Positions 26,386-35,391 are shown, numbered from the stretch's first letter. The stretch: DNA of 64,000 bases from Peptoniphilus harei (GCF_900454685.1 NZ_UATM01000032.1:1550001-1614000); one strand, 5' to 3'. Numbers and translations: made by a program. Notes: generated by a model not told the origin, from the sequence alone.

Positions 26386-27543
26386 ATGAAAGATTTTTTG
26401 ACAAGACCTGCTTGGATAGAGATAGATCTTGATAAATTTGAAAATAATATGAAAATAATAAAAGACAAGGTTGGAGAAAAAACTGAAATTATGAGCGTGG
26501 TAAAAAGCGACGCTTATAGGTTGGGTGCTCTCCCACTTTCACAAGTTTCCCTTAACCTTGGGATAAATTATTACGCAGTGGCAACTCTTTCTGAAGCACT
26601 TAGTTTAAGAAGGAGATTTGATGGAGTTAATATTTTCATTTTAGGCTACACTCCTCGCCACCTTTACGAAGAAGCAATTAAAAATCAAATTACCTTAAAT
26701 ATTTACTCCTTAGCTGACGCAAAAGTCTTAAATGATCTTGCAGAAGATTTAAAAGAAGAAGCTAAGATACATATTGCCTTTGACTCAGGCATGTCAAGAA
26801 TTGGTTTTACTCCCTGTGATGAAGCAAAAGAAGAAATAAAAGAAATTTTCAAACTTGAAAATATAAATGTTGAGGGGATTTTTTCCCATTTTGCAGCCTG
26901 TGAAAGTGACCCAGAATTTACTGAAAGACAATTTAGAATCTTCACTTCATTTATTGATGAATTAAATAATCTAGGATGTACTTTTAAGTATAGGCATATT
27001 GCAAATTCTCTTTCAGTTCTCTTTCACGATGAGTACGACCTGGATATGGTAAGACCTGGTATAATTCAATTTGGATACACTGACAGTGACCACCTTCCAG
27101 AGGAGTTTGGTTTAGAAGAAATTATATCTTTAAAGGCTCAAATTTCTTCAATAAGAGAAGTGAAAAAAGGAGAATCTGTAGGTTACGAAAGATTTCATAT
27201 TTGCGAAAAAGACACAAAAGTTGTGACCCTTCCCCTTGGATATGCAGATGCCTTCCCAAGAATTCTCTCTGAAAAAATTGAAGTTTTGATCAATGGGAAA
27301 AGATGTAAACAAATTGGTCTCATCTGCATGGACCAAATGATGGTCGATGCCACAGGTATTGACTGCAAAATTGGCGACGATGTTGTCTTAATTGGAAGAC
27401 AGGGCCATGAAGAGATAAAGGTTCGTGACATCTGTATCCACTCTGGTGATTGTGAAACATCCTTCATAACCCACTTCAACAGGAGACTTCCAAAATACTA
27501 TTACAAAAATAAAGAACTTGTCCACGTGAGCAAGATGGACTAA
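26386..27543 (+). CDS. alr: Alanine racemase
   Basis: PLP enzyme making D-alanine for peptidoglycan. 385 residues from ATG 26386 (MKDFLTRPAWIEID), behind AAAGGACAATGAG. An N-terminal TIM barrel with the PLP-lysine region SVVKSDAYRLG (usual families read VVKANAYGHG) is followed by a C-terminal beta domain containing VGYERF and LPLGYADAFPR. The altered residues around the lysine make the family certain but leave room for a relative such as a serine racemase. It stands alone between two terminators. Confidence 0.88.
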   Translation: MKDFLTRPAWIEIDLDKFENNMKIIKDKVGEKTEIMSVVKSDAYRLGALPLSQVSLNLGINYYAVATLSEALSLRRRFDGVNIFILGYTPRHLYEEAIKNQITLNIYSLADAKVLNDLAEDLKEEAKIHIAFDSGMSRIGFTPCDEAKEEIKEIFKLENINVEGIFSHFAACESDPEFTERQFRIFTSFIDELNNLGCTFKYRHIANSLSVLFHDEYDLDMVRPGIIQFGYTDSDHLPEEFGLEEIISLKAQISSIREVKKGESVGYERFHICEKDTKVVTLPLGYADAFPRILSEKIEVLINGKRCKQIGLICMDQMMVDATGIDCKIGDDVVLIGRQGHEEIKVRDICIHSGDCETSFITHFNRRLPKYYYKNKELVHVSKMD

Positions 27544-27544
27544 T

Positions 27545-27570
27545 AAGGCTATGGTTACATAGCCTTTTTT
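27545..27570 (+). terminator. Terminator after alr
   Basis: GGCTATG-GTTA-CATAGCC, a perfect 7 bp stem, followed by T6; immediately after the alr stop. Confidence 0.93.
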
Positions 27571-27584
27571 ATTTGTAAGTTAAC

Positions 27585-27612
27585 ATAAAAAAAGAGAGCT
27601 CTTGGCTCTCTA
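27585..27612 (-). terminator. Terminator after spoVG
   Basis: Minus strand AGAGAGC-CAAGA-GCTCTCT followed by T7, about 20 bases after the spoVG stop. It faces the alr terminator. Confidence 0.92.
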
Positions 27613-27632
27613 AATCTTTAAATTCTTAAATT

Positions 27633-27956
27633 TTATTCTTCGATTACTTCTTCTGCTTCAACTTCAATAACTTCAGCCTTGTTTTCTTCTTGGTCAAGTT
27701 GTTCCTTCACAGAATAGTATTCTTTAAATACTACATCTTCAAGTTCTTTTCTCGCTTCAGCGCTAATAGGATGGGCAATGTCTCTGTATTCTCCATTAGG
27801 GAGTCTTCTGCTTGGCATTGCTAAAAATAATGATTCTTTTCCTTCTATTATTTTTATGTCGTGAAGCACAAATTCATTATCAAAGGTTACAGATACTATC
27901 GCTTTAAGTTTTCCCTCAGTTGGCAATTTACGTAGTCTTACATCAGTTATGTTCAT
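27633..27956 (-). CDS. spoVG: SpoVG-family regulator
   Basis: Small nucleic-acid-binding regulator, widespread in Bacillota including non-sporeformers. 107 residues with the conserved core [30 protein letters not shown] and [19 protein letters not shown]. The C-terminal tail is Glu-rich. It is monocistronic with its own promoter and terminator. Its presence does not prove sporulation; no other spore gene is seen here. Confidence 0.96.
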   Translation of the reverse strand: MNITDVRLRKLPTEGKLKAIVSVTFDNEFVLHDIKIIEGKESLFLAMPSRRLPNGEYRDIAHPISAEARKELEDVVFKEYYSVKEQLDQEENKAEVIEVEAEEVIEE

Positions 27957-27985
27957 AGAAGTATCATCCTCTCTTTCTTTATCAC

Positions 27986-27994
27986 ATTATAACA
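27986..27994 (-). promoter_or_regulatory. Extended -10 promoter of spoVG
   Basis: Minus strand TG-T-TATAAT about 30 bases upstream of the spoVG ATG. There is no good -35 match. Confidence 0.6.
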
Positions 27995-28085
27995 CAATCA
28001 AGCTATATATTGAATATGTTAGTTAAATATTTTCCCTAAATTTACTTAAAAGAAGACTTAAAAAATTTTCTCACTTTAGAAAATA

Positions 28086-28094
28086 TGTTATAAT
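28086..28094 (+). promoter_or_regulatory. Extended -10 promoter of murC
   Basis: TG-T-TATAAT about 24 bases upstream of the murC TTG start. The -35 region is weak. Confidence 0.6.
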
Positions 28095-28117
28095 TATAAA
28101 GAATTGGAGGAAGTAAA

Positions 28118-29512
28118 TTGTTTGAAATTAATATAGATAAAAGTGATTATAAGAATATATTTTTTATAGGAATTGGTGGCATCTCCATGTCTGCTCTCGC
28201 AGAGTTGATGTTATCTAAGGGCTACAATATTTATGGAAGCGACAGGAGCCCTTCTATTAATACTGAAAAGTTAGAAAAAAATGGTGCCAAGGTTTACTAC
28301 GAACACAAAAAAGAACACATCAATGGCATGGACCTTGTGGTTTTTACTGATGCAATTTCCTTTGACAACGAAGAATACACAGAAGCTGTTAAACAAAAAA
28401 TAGATCTTGTTGACCGAGCAAGCTTCCTAGGCGCAGTTATGAAGAACTATGAGAAATCTATCGCTGTTTCAGGAACTCATGGCAAAACTTCTACTACATC
28501 AATGCTTACAGAAATTATTAAGGACCTAAAAGTTAATCCAACAATTATGCTTGGTGGCCAACTAAAGGATATTGATGGAAATATAAAAATCGGAGATAAG
28601 AATTTATTTTTAACAGAGGCCTGCGAGTACAAGGCAAATATCCTAAAATATTTCCCTACAACAGAAATTATTTTAAATATTGATGAGGATCACCTAGATT
28701 ACTTTGATAATATAGAACACATAATAAGAACTTTTAAAGGTTATGTTGATAATCTAACAGAAAGTGATTATGTAATCTTAAATATTGATGATGAAAATGT
28801 GAAGACCCTCTTGCCAATTGAAAATTGCAATGTCTTTACATTTGGAATACAAAATCATGCAGACCTTATGGCAAAAAATATTGAATTCAATAAGGAAGGC
28901 TTCCCAACTTATGACCTTTACCTGAAAGGCGAAAAGATTGCCCACGTTGAACTCTCAGTTCTTGGTAGACACAATATTTTAAATTCCCTTGCTGCTATTA
29001 GTGCTGCCTATATAAATGGAATATCCATTGAAGACTCTCTTGCTGGTTTAAAATCTTATAGAGGCGTTGAGAGAAGGCTTGAGGAAAAGGGATTTTATAA
29101 AGGTGCAAAGGTCATGGACGACTATGCCCACCACCCAACTGAAATAAAATCGTCTATTCATGCAATTAAAAATGCTTGTAAGGGCAAACTTTACACAGTT
29201 TTCCAACCTCATACCTTTACAAGGACTAAACTCCTGCTTGATGCTTTTGCAAATTCTTTTGATGAATCTGATGTAATTATAATCACAGATATTTATGCAG
29301 CACGTGAGAAGGACTATGGTGACATCCACTCAAAGACCTTGAAAAATGCCATTGCCGACCACAGAGACAATGCCTTTTACATTTCTGGTTTCGAAGACAT
29401 AGTGAAGTTTGTTAAAGAAAATATCTCTAAGGACGATATCTTCGTTACTATGGGAGCTGGTGACGTCTATAAAATTGGCGAAATGCTCTTAAATGAAGAA
29501 GATAATAAATAA
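28118..29512 (+). CDS. murC: UDP-N-acetylmuramate--L-alanine ligase
   Basis: Adds L-alanine to UDP-MurNAc in the cytoplasm, the first amino acid of the peptidoglycan stem. 464 residues: N-terminal Rossmann domain (FFIGIGGISMSALAELML), central ATPase domain with SGTHGKTSTTSM at about 118-129, and C-terminal domain with DDYAHHPTEI. The start is TTG at 28118 behind GGAGGAAGTAAA. Monocistronic with its own promoter and terminator. Confidence 0.98.
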   Translation: MFEINIDKSDYKNIFFIGIGGISMSALAELMLSKGYNIYGSDRSPSINTEKLEKNGAKVYYEHKKEHINGMDLVVFTDAISFDNEEYTEAVKQKIDLVDRASFLGAVMKNYEKSIAVSGTHGKTSTTSMLTEIIKDLKVNPTIMLGGQLKDIDGNIKIGDKNLFLTEACEYKANILKYFPTTEIILNIDEDHLDYFDNIEHIIRTFKGYVDNLTESDYVILNIDDENVKTLLPIENCNVFTFGIQNHADLMAKNIEFNKEGFPTYDLYLKGEKIAHVELSVLGRHNILNSLAAISAAYINGISIEDSLAGLKSYRGVERRLEEKGFYKGAKVMDDYAHHPTEIKSSIHAIKNACKGKLYTVFQPHTFTRTKLLLDAFANSFDESDVIIITDIYAAREKDYGDIHSKTLKNAIADHRDNAFYISGFEDIVKFVKENISKDDIFVTMGAGDVYKIGEMLLNEEDNK

Positions 29513-29514
29513 AA

Positions 29515-29542
29515 TTAGGAACTCGTAGGAGTTCCTTTTTTA
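29515..29542 (+). terminator. Terminator after murC
   Basis: AGGAACTC-GTAG-GAGTTCCT, a perfect 8 bp stem, followed by a T run just after the murC stop. Confidence 0.94.
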
Positions 29543-29563
29543 TTGCTCTTATAATATTTTCCA

Positions 29564-29591
29564 TAAAAAAATCTCCCCTAAAGGAGATCTT
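29564..29591 (-). terminator. Terminator after the phosphodiester glycosidase gene
   Basis: Minus strand ATCTCC / GGAGAT stem with a 6-base loop followed by T7, directly after the stop codon. It converges on the murC terminator. Confidence 0.88.
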
Positions 29592-31859
29592 TTAATTTAA
29601 CAAGTTTTTGTTGTTGTCATTTGTATTTGAAGAATTATTATTTGTTTCTAAGTTATTATTAGAAAGCTCATTATTTTTATTATTTTCATTAGACTTATTG
29701 TTTAAATTCTTGTTATTCTTTGAATTAATATCCTCATTAATAGAATTATTCACTTCAGTCTTTTCATTAAGCTCTTTATTATCTAATTCTTTTTTATCTT
29801 CAAAGTAAGAAATTTCAATTTCACGACTTTCGTGGATATAATTTACATTCATTTCTAAGTTTTCTGCAATAAATCTTATTGGAACATAAGTCCTGTCCCC
29901 TTTAATTATTGCAGCTTGGTCAATAGCAATATCTTTTCCATCAACTTTTATTGTCTTTGAGTCGATTGGAAGAAGAAGTTCTCTTCCATGGCTATTTACT
30001 GTCACCACTCTCTTATCTCCATCCCACTGAACGTCGCCGCCAATAGCTTCAACTATAAATCTAAGTGGAACAAGAGTCCTTGAGTTAGAAATAAATGGCT
30101 TTGCATCCATTTTTTTCTTTTCTCCATTAACTGTGTAGTTTACATCATTTATCTTCATCTTTATAAGTCTTGTGTTTTCATCATAAAGTGGAAGACTTGC
30201 AATTTTATCTCCAAATTTAAGAGTAATCTTTGGATTTTTTCCGTAATCATTAATTTTTATATTAAAATTATTTGGATTTACTTCAGCATTTAAATCTTCA
30301 AAGTTTAGCTTTAAAACTCTTGGAGAAATTTTTATTTTTCTTCCCTTGTATTCACCTGTTGCCTCAACCTTGATCTCGCTTCCTCTTTTTATAATATTGT
30401 TTTTTGTTGAAAGCTTTAAGTTTGTATAACTTGATGGGTCAGCAACACTAATTTCTTTATTAAAGCCATCGCCCTTGTCAGCCTTAAGATTCACCACAAA
30501 CTTGCCAGGAGTCATTGGAAGATAAGTTTGACCATTTAGGATATTTGCCCCGTTTGATGATTCTGTAAGTGTGTAAGTCCTTGACTTAGTATCAATAGGA
30601 TTTAAAAACTCATCCCAAGCTGCTTTTAGCTTTAGGTTTAATTGTTCACCAACAATTGTGTCTACATCACTTTCAAATTTTCCATCAGCAATGAGACCAG
30701 TGTTCTTACTTGTGTTGTAAACGCCAAGTCCATTGACAACTCTTCTTTCAGCCCCATTTCTCTCAGGGTTTGTCGCCCTAGTCCTCTTTAGGTCTCCAAG
30801 ATTTCTAACAGCCATGGCAGTGGAGCCACCACCGTCAAGATTCATAGCCTTGTCTACTCCAAGGTCTAACATAAATTGTGCAAGTTCACTAATTGTAAGT
30901 CCAGATGATCTTTTTGTCCTGCCTTCAGCAGTTACAATATAAACTGTCTTACCATCTCGGCTAATTCCAACAGCAGTTCTTGCTCTTACACCGTCAATAG
31001 ATTTTATGTCCTTTGTATATTTTTTTATTGCTCCATTTTCAACTAGAAGGGCATGACCGCCAATCATCATCTTCCAATTTCTGTTAGGCTCAATATTTGT
31101 TCTTACTGTAAGCTTATCTCCAACTTTAACATTATCTTGCATAAACTTTTCTGCATTTTCGGAGAATTGTAAAATCTTCTTTCCCTTAGGCACAGCCATA
31201 TCTAAATTCTTCCTATAAGAAATTTGTTCTACGACATCATTTTCTGATAAAAGTAATTCCCCAGTAGTCTTATCTCCCCTAGTCTTTGAAGTCCAGAAAG
31301 AGTCATACATTTGAATTTTAGATTGGTGAGAATATTCTTTAGATGGTTGGTACCAATAAATAGTCTTGTTCAGTCCATCTATTGGAAAAGACTTGCCATT
31401 AGGCGCCGTTACACTTCCAGCGAACTTTGTAAGATCAATAAAGGCCTTGTTGTTGCTATCAATCCCAAAGGACCAAAGGTCTGTTAAGACTGCTGGAGAT
31501 GATTTTATTTCCCCATTGATAATAGATGGTCCCAGTGGAGCTCCTTGAAGTTTCATTGTGAAGAAGTCACCATTTACAAGGGCAACTGCATTAGTCCTGT
31601 TGGCCATTTGTGAAACAGTGGCCTTATTTGTATAAGTACCTCCACCTGCAACAGTGTTGATCTTTACATGGGGATTGTTTAAATCTACTTTTATTACATT
31701 TGTCTCTGCATTTCTCTTACCTCTCTTAACTTTGTATTTGTATCTTACTACTCCTGGAGCAATTGGCTCTTGAAAGAGTAGTTGGTTTTCTGCAAACACA
31801 TTTGAAGTTATAAAAAGTAAAAATAAAATCAATGCAATACTAATTTTTTTCTTATTCAT
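29592..31859 (-). CDS. Secreted phosphodiester glycosidase-like protein with stalk domains
   Basis: 755-residue secreted protein. It starts with a signal peptide (MNKKKISIALILFLLFITSNVFA). Residues about 45-400 form a phosphodiester glycosidase (NAGPA-like) domain with VNGDFFTMKLQGAPLGPSII and the characteristic MNLDGGGSTAMAV. A linker of ~150 residues with Ig-like features follows, then about 120 residues of copper-amine-oxidase N-terminal-like stalk (two repeats, SRTLVPLRFIVEAIGGDVQWD and DRTYVPIRFIAENLEM). The last ~65 residues are mostly Asn, Glu, Lys and Ser. It probably acts at the cell envelope on a sugar-phosphodiester; the substrate is unknown. It has its own promoter and terminator. 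Confidence 0.88.
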   Translation of the reverse strand: MNKKKISIALILFLLFITSNVFAENQLLFQEPIAPGVVRYKYKVKRGKRNAETNVIKVDLNNPHVKINTVAGGGTYTNKATVSQMANRTNAVALVNGDFFTMKLQGAPLGPSIINGEIKSSPAVLTDLWSFGIDSNNKAFIDLTKFAGSVTAPNGKSFPIDGLNKTIYWYQPSKEYSHQSKIQMYDSFWTSKTRGDKTTGELLLSENDVVEQISYRKNLDMAVPKGKKILQFSENAEKFMQDNVKVGDKLTVRTNIEPNRNWKMMIGGHALLVENGAIKKYTKDIKSIDGVRARTAVGISRDGKTVYIVTAEGRTKRSSGLTISELAQFMLDLGVDKAMNLDGGGSTAMAVRNLGDLKRTRATNPERNGAERRVVNGLGVYNTSKNTGLIADGKFESDVDTIVGEQLNLKLKAAWDEFLNPIDTKSRTYTLTESSNGANILNGQTYLPMTPGKFVVNLKADKGDGFNKEISVADPSSYTNLKLSTKNNIIKRGSEIKVEATGEYKGRKIKISPRVLKLNFEDLNAEVNPNNFNIKINDYGKNPKITLKFGDKIASLPLYDENTRLIKMKINDVNYTVNGEKKKMDAKPFISNSRTLVPLRFIVEAIGGDVQWDGDKRVVTVNSHGRELLLPIDSKTIKVDGKDIAIDQAAIIKGDRTYVPIRFIAENLEMNVNYIHESREIEISYFEDKKELDNKELNEKTEVNNSINEDINSKNNKNLNNKSNENNKNNELSNNNLETNNNSSNTNDNNKNLLN

Positions 31860-31883
31860 TTTATCTACCTCACTTAATTAAAA

Positions 31884-31912
31884 ATTATAAATCATACTTT
31901 CTTCATTCTCAA
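31884..31912 (-). promoter_or_regulatory. Promoter of the phosphodiester glycosidase gene
   Basis: -35 TTGAGA (31912-31907), 17-base spacer, -10 TATAAT (31889-31884), about 25 bases upstream of the ATG. Confidence 0.8.
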
Positions 31913-31954
31913 AGAATACGTGGATTTGTAACAAAAACTTAATTATGAATTATA

Positions 31955-31991
31955 AAAGACCTAGAGAAGGAATCATCCTCACTAGGTCTTT
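31955..31991. terminator. Symmetric hairpin, possible second terminator
   Basis: AAAGACCTAG and CTAGGTCTTT form a perfect 10-base inverted repeat, with an inner AGGA/TCCT pairing around a short loop. T-rich sequence follows on the minus strand (TTTTATAATT) and less so on the plus strand. It lies just downstream of the strong terminator of the aminotransferase gene and upstream of the glycosidase promoter, so it may be a back-up terminator. Confidence 0.5.
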
Positions 31992-32009
31992 ATTTAAACT
32001 AAATATACA

Positions 32010-32040
32010 ATAAAAAATATCCTGTCGCCCAGGATATTCT
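32010..32040 (-). terminator. Terminator after the class V aminotransferase gene
   Basis: Minus strand AATATCCTG-GGCGA-CAGGATATT followed by T-rich sequence. A perfect 9 bp stem, 6 bases after the stop codon. Confidence 0.94.
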
Positions 32041-32045
32041 TTAAT

Positions 32046-33113
32046 TTATTTATTTAATATTTCGTCAAAAGTTTTTGTGAATTCTTTTATATCATCTAAG
32101 CTTGTATCACCCATATGACCAACCCTAAAAGTCTTGCCAGCAAGTTTTCCATATCCATTGGAAATTAAGAATCCCTTGTTCATAAATTCGTGACTTAAAA
32201 TATCAAATTTTAAATCCTTAGTATTCTTAACACAAGTTATTGTTGGAGAAAGATGGTCCTTGTTACCAAAGATTTCAAAGTTTTCATCTGCCCACTTTTT
32301 AAAATATTGGGACATCTCTTCATGTCTTTTAAATCTATTTTCAAGTCCTTCTTCATTAATAATATAGTTAAGTTGATACTCTGCAGCAACCATATTAGAA
32401 ATTGCTGGAGTTGATGGATATTGGTAATCGTGTTCTTTAACATAATTATACAAAAGAAGTAAGTCTAAGTAGTGACCTCTGTTTTCAACAGTCTTTGCCT
32501 TTTCAACAGCTTTCTCAGAAAAAGATGCAAAGCTAAGTCCTGGTACTAGTGAAAGACACTTTTGTGAAGATGTAATAGCAATATCAATTCCATATTTATC
32601 TTGATCAATTGGAGCTCCACCAGCAGAACTTACTGTATCAAGTGCCCAAACAATATTTGGATACTTGTCAATAACTGGCTTAAGTCCAGCTAGATCATTT
32701 AAGATACCAGATGAAGTTTCATTGTGAGTGATTCCTACAAAATCATAATCTTTTTCCTTCAAAGCTTCTTCTAGTTTATTAGGATCAGTTACTTCTCCGT
32801 CTTCTGCTCTCAAAATATCTGTCTCTATTCCATTTTCAAGTCCAAGTCTTTGCCAAAGGTCCCCAAAAGTTCCTATAGAACATATAAGAGCCCTCTTCTT
32901 AGTGCAAGACCTAATAGCACCTTCCATAAGTCCAGTGCCTGATGATGTTGAAACAAGGATTTCTTCCTTTGTTCCAAATATCTTTTGCATATTTATTGAA
33001 ATTGATTTTTGAACTTCTGATGCTTCCTTAGTTCTATGTCCAATAACAGGTTTTTCAAATTGTTTTAAAACTTCGCTGCGAACAGACACAGGACCGGGTA
33101 AAAATAATTTCAT
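32046..33113 (-). CDS. Class V aminotransferase (serine-pyruvate/alanine-glyoxylate type)
   Basis: PLP enzyme of 355 residues. It begins LFLPGPVSVRSEVL with the family GHRTKE segment; SSGTGLMEGAIRS binds the cofactor phosphate; ALDTVSSAGG carries the aspartate and TSSQKCLSLVPGLSF the Schiff-base lysine. This subgroup includes serine-pyruvate, alanine-glyoxylate and phosphonate (2-aminoethylphosphonate) aminotransferases, and the exact substrate cannot be told. Start at ATG 33113 with GGGGGAACAAAA upstream. Monocistronic with its own promoter and terminator. Confidence 0.88.
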   Translation of the reverse strand: MKLFLPGPVSVRSEVLKQFEKPVIGHRTKEASEVQKSISINMQKIFGTKEEILVSTSSGTGLMEGAIRSCTKKRALICSIGTFGDLWQRLGLENGIETDILRAEDGEVTDPNKLEEALKEKDYDFVGITHNETSSGILNDLAGLKPVIDKYPNIVWALDTVSSAGGAPIDQDKYGIDIAITSSQKCLSLVPGLSFASFSEKAVEKAKTVENRGHYLDLLLLYNYVKEHDYQYPSTPAISNMVAAEYQLNYIINEEGLENRFKRHEEMSQYFKKWADENFEIFGNKDHLSPTITCVKNTKDLKFDILSHEFMNKGFLISNGYGKLAGKTFRVGHMGDTSLDDIKEFTKTFDEILNK

Positions 33114-33140
33114 TTTTGTTCCCCCTTTTATTACTAACAA

Positions 33141-33169
33141 ATAATAATACAAATCAATTTTACCGTCAA
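33141..33169 (-). promoter_or_regulatory. Promoter of the class V aminotransferase gene
   Basis: -35 TTGACG (33169-33164), 17-base spacer, -10 TATTAT (33146-33141), about 28 bases upstream of the ATG. Confidence 0.75.
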
Positions 33170-33297
33170 ATAAAAATATTTGTAGGCTTGTATATAATAT
33201 TTTTGTTTTCTACTATCTTAGATTATATTTATACCTCTAAAGTGAAGATCTCAATCATAAGCTTCTTGTGATAATTTAAATTATAAATTTTTGCCAA

Positions 33298-33328
33298 ATA
33301 AAAAACTCTGCCCTAAGACAGAGTTTAA
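33298..33328 (-). terminator. Terminator after the PIN/TRAM gene
   Basis: Minus strand AACTCTG-8 bases-CAGAGTT followed by T6, about 13 bases after the stop codon. Confidence 0.9.
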
Positions 33329-33338
33329 AAATTAATTT

Positions 33339-34427
33339 TTATTTTAGCTTTGCAAAAATCATCTTACCTGCAGAAGTTTGAAGGGCTGATGTAACAACTA
33401 CATTTACCTTTTCTCCAATTAGGTCCTTACCATTTTCAACAACGATCATAGTGCCGTCGTCAAGATAAGCAAGACCTTGCTTGTGCTCCTTGCCCTCTCT
33501 CACAATTAAAATCTCCATTTCTTCTCCAGGAAGGTAAAGGGGCTTAACAGCATTGGCAAGCTCATTAATATTCAAAACATCTAAGTTTTGCACCCTAGCC
33601 ACCTTGTTTAAATTAAAATCATTAGTAACAATTTTTCCATTTAATTCTGTGGCAAGTTTTAAAAGCTTTGAATCTACTTCAGGAATTTCTTCTATTTTTC
33701 CATTGTAAATTATAACTTCTACATTTTTTAATTCTTGGATTTCTGCAACAGTATCTAGCCCTCTCCTGCCACGATTTCTCTTTAATCCATCAGCAGAATC
33801 GGCTATATGTTGTAATTCTTCTAGTACAAAAACGGGAACAACAAGAGGGCCTTCAATAAATCCAGCCTTTGCTATGTCTAGTATCCTTCCATCAATAATG
33901 ACAGAAGTATCTAAGACTTTTGGAATGCCTGTGTATTCTTTTACTACATCCTTTGGCTTAACATTTCTCTTTGCAGCCAAAGATGTAAGATCCCTAACTT
34001 TTTCTGATATAGTGTCCTTGTTTGACATTCCAATAGTAAGACCTAAATAACCAAGCATACCATAGAGTAAAATAGAAATTACTGAACCCACATAGGGAAT
34101 TGGTATCTTGTAAATAGGTTGCGAAATTAAGAATGCTATTATAAGACCTAATATTAGGCCTACGGCACCAAGTATTACTTCTGTAAAAGATTTTGTTTGG
34201 ATTTGTCTTTCCCAAATAACTAATAAATCTTCCAAGGCTTTAAAAACCCTTGGAGAAAGTATAAAAAATATAAGTGCAAATAAAAATACAATAACCACAG
34301 AAACACCTGTGATAATTTTTTGACTTCCAATACCTCTTACAAAATCAATATCTGATAAAACAGATACAATAAAAATACCTACTAATGCGCCGATTACAGT
34401 AAATAGAAACTTAAATATTTTGGACAC
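33339..34427 (-). CDS. PIN/TRAM-domain membrane protein (YacL-like)
   Basis: About 362 residues. Four hydrophobic segments (about residues 5-25, 38-60, 83-105, 112-132) are followed by a PIN nuclease domain (VLDTSVIIDGRILDI, NRGRRGLDTV, LKLATELNGKIVTNDFNLNKVA) and a C-terminal TRAM RNA-binding domain. Family members such as YacL are membrane-bound putative ribonucleases, usually next to carD, as here. The first standard start in frame is GTG 34427, but it lacks a binding site. A strong GGAGGG at 34455-34460 instead points to an in-frame ATT at 34448-34446, which would add seven residues. Confidence 0.9.
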   Translation of the reverse strand: MSKIFKFLFTVIGALVGIFIVSVLSDIDFVRGIGSQKIITGVSVVIVFLFALIFFILSPRVFKALEDLLVIWERQIQTKSFTEVILGAVGLILGLIIAFLISQPIYKIPIPYVGSVISILLYGMLGYLGLTIGMSNKDTISEKVRDLTSLAAKRNVKPKDVVKEYTGIPKVLDTSVIIDGRILDIAKAGFIEGPLVVPVFVLEELQHIADSADGLKRNRGRRGLDTVAEIQELKNVEVIIYNGKIEEIPEVDSKLLKLATELNGKIVTNDFNLNKVARVQNLDVLNINELANAVKPLYLPGEEMEILIVREGKEHKQGLAYLDDGTMIVVENGKDLIGEKVNVVVTSALQTSAGKMIFAKLK

Positions 34428-34460
34428 AATTCTTCGGTTTTTGCTAATAAAAATCCCTCC

Positions 34461-34943
34461 TTATCCAAAAATGGCATCGTCAATTAACTTTGTCACTTCT
34501 TCAACATTTTTTTCAAAGACAAGAACCATTTCTGATACAATAATTTGCTTTGCTTCAGTCAATATTTTTCTCTCGCCCGTTGATAAAGATTTCTCCCTAT
34601 CTAGATTTTCAAGAGATCTAACAACATCAGCAATTTCAGTTAAGTCACCAGATTTTATCTTGTCAAGATTGAACCTGTACCTCCTATTCCAGTTTTTAGG
34701 CATAGAAATTTCCACTTTGGATTTCAAAGTTTCTAAAACTTTTTCCATGGTTTTATTGTCAGAAATATCTCTAACACCAATTTCTTCCGCATTTTTAACA
34801 GGCACCATTACCTTAAGATCATTTATAGGTAACCTCATTATGTAATACTTGTGGACATTACCAAGGATTTCTCTCTCTTCTATTCCAACAATTTCGCCTG
34901 CACCGTGCATAGGATATACAATCTTATCACCAATTTTAAACAT
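34461..34943 (-). CDS. carD: CarD/CdnL-family transcription regulator
   Basis: 160-residue RNA polymerase-binding protein that stabilises open promoter complexes, notably at rRNA promoters. N-terminal Tudor-like RNAP-interacting domain (MFKIGDKIVYPMHGAGEIVGIE) and C-terminal helical DNA-binding domain (NWNRRYRFNLDKIKSGDLTEIADVVRSL). ATG start with AGAGGAGGTAAGTA upstream. Co-transcribed with the PIN/TRAM gene, whose ribosome binding site starts right at its stop codon. Confidence 0.95.
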   Translation of the reverse strand: MFKIGDKIVYPMHGAGEIVGIEEREILGNVHKYYIMRLPINDLKVMVPVKNAEEIGVRDISDNKTMEKVLETLKSKVEISMPKNWNRRYRFNLDKIKSGDLTEIADVVRSLENLDREKSLSTGERKILTEAKQIIVSEMVLVFEKNVEEVTKLIDDAIFG

Positions 34944-34970
34944 TACTTACCTCCTCTTGTCCCTTATTCT

Positions 34971-34999
34971 AGTATAACAGAGGTTTTTATAAAAGTAAA
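34971..34999 (-). promoter_or_regulatory. Promoter of carD
   Basis: -35 TTTACT (34999-34994), 17-base spacer ending in TGT (extended -10), -10 TATACT (34976-34971). Confidence 0.8.
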
Positions 35000-35350
35000 C
35001 GTAATACTATATCATAATCTTTTGAATTATGCAAAGATTTTTTGGTGATTTTTTTATTTTTTATAATTATAATTTTTCTTTGTGAAATATATAGATGGTC
35101 ATTGTGAAATCTATTTGAAGTAATTTAAAATCTTTTTAAGTTTATTAAAATTTTATAAATAAACTTCGCTAAATAATTTTTTACGAGTTAATTAATTTTT
35201 AATAAGTTATAAATATTTACAAGTTTATAAATTTTAATCACTTATCAATATAATACAACTTTGTATTTAATTTTGACTTACAAATAAAATTTAACTTTTC
35301 CTTTGTTTACTACTTTGTATTTATTTCTTATTACTCAATAAAAAAAGCAT
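35000..35350. other. AT-rich intergenic spacer without a gene
   Basis: About 350 bases between the carD promoter and the terminator of the CoA-transferase gene. I saw no reading frame with a ribosome binding site and no clear RNA structure on either strand; it is mostly A/T tracts. Confidence 0.7.
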
Positions 35351-35378
35351 AAAAAAATCCCCTGATAAATCAGGGGAA
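35351..35378 (-). terminator. Terminator after the CoA-transferase gene
   Basis: Minus strand CCCCTGA-TTTA-TCAGGGG, a perfect 7 bp GC-rich stem, followed by T7. Confidence 0.95.
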
Positions 35379-35391
35379 AATAATTTATATT

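Noticed and set aside
27633-27956. SpoVG taken as evidence for a spore-former
   Set aside because: The protein is common in non-sporulating Bacillota and no sporulation-specific gene is present.
31955-31991. Riboswitch upstream of the phosphodiester glycosidase gene
   Set aside because: It lies upstream of the predicted promoter of that gene and is a simple hairpin without a recognisable aptamer.
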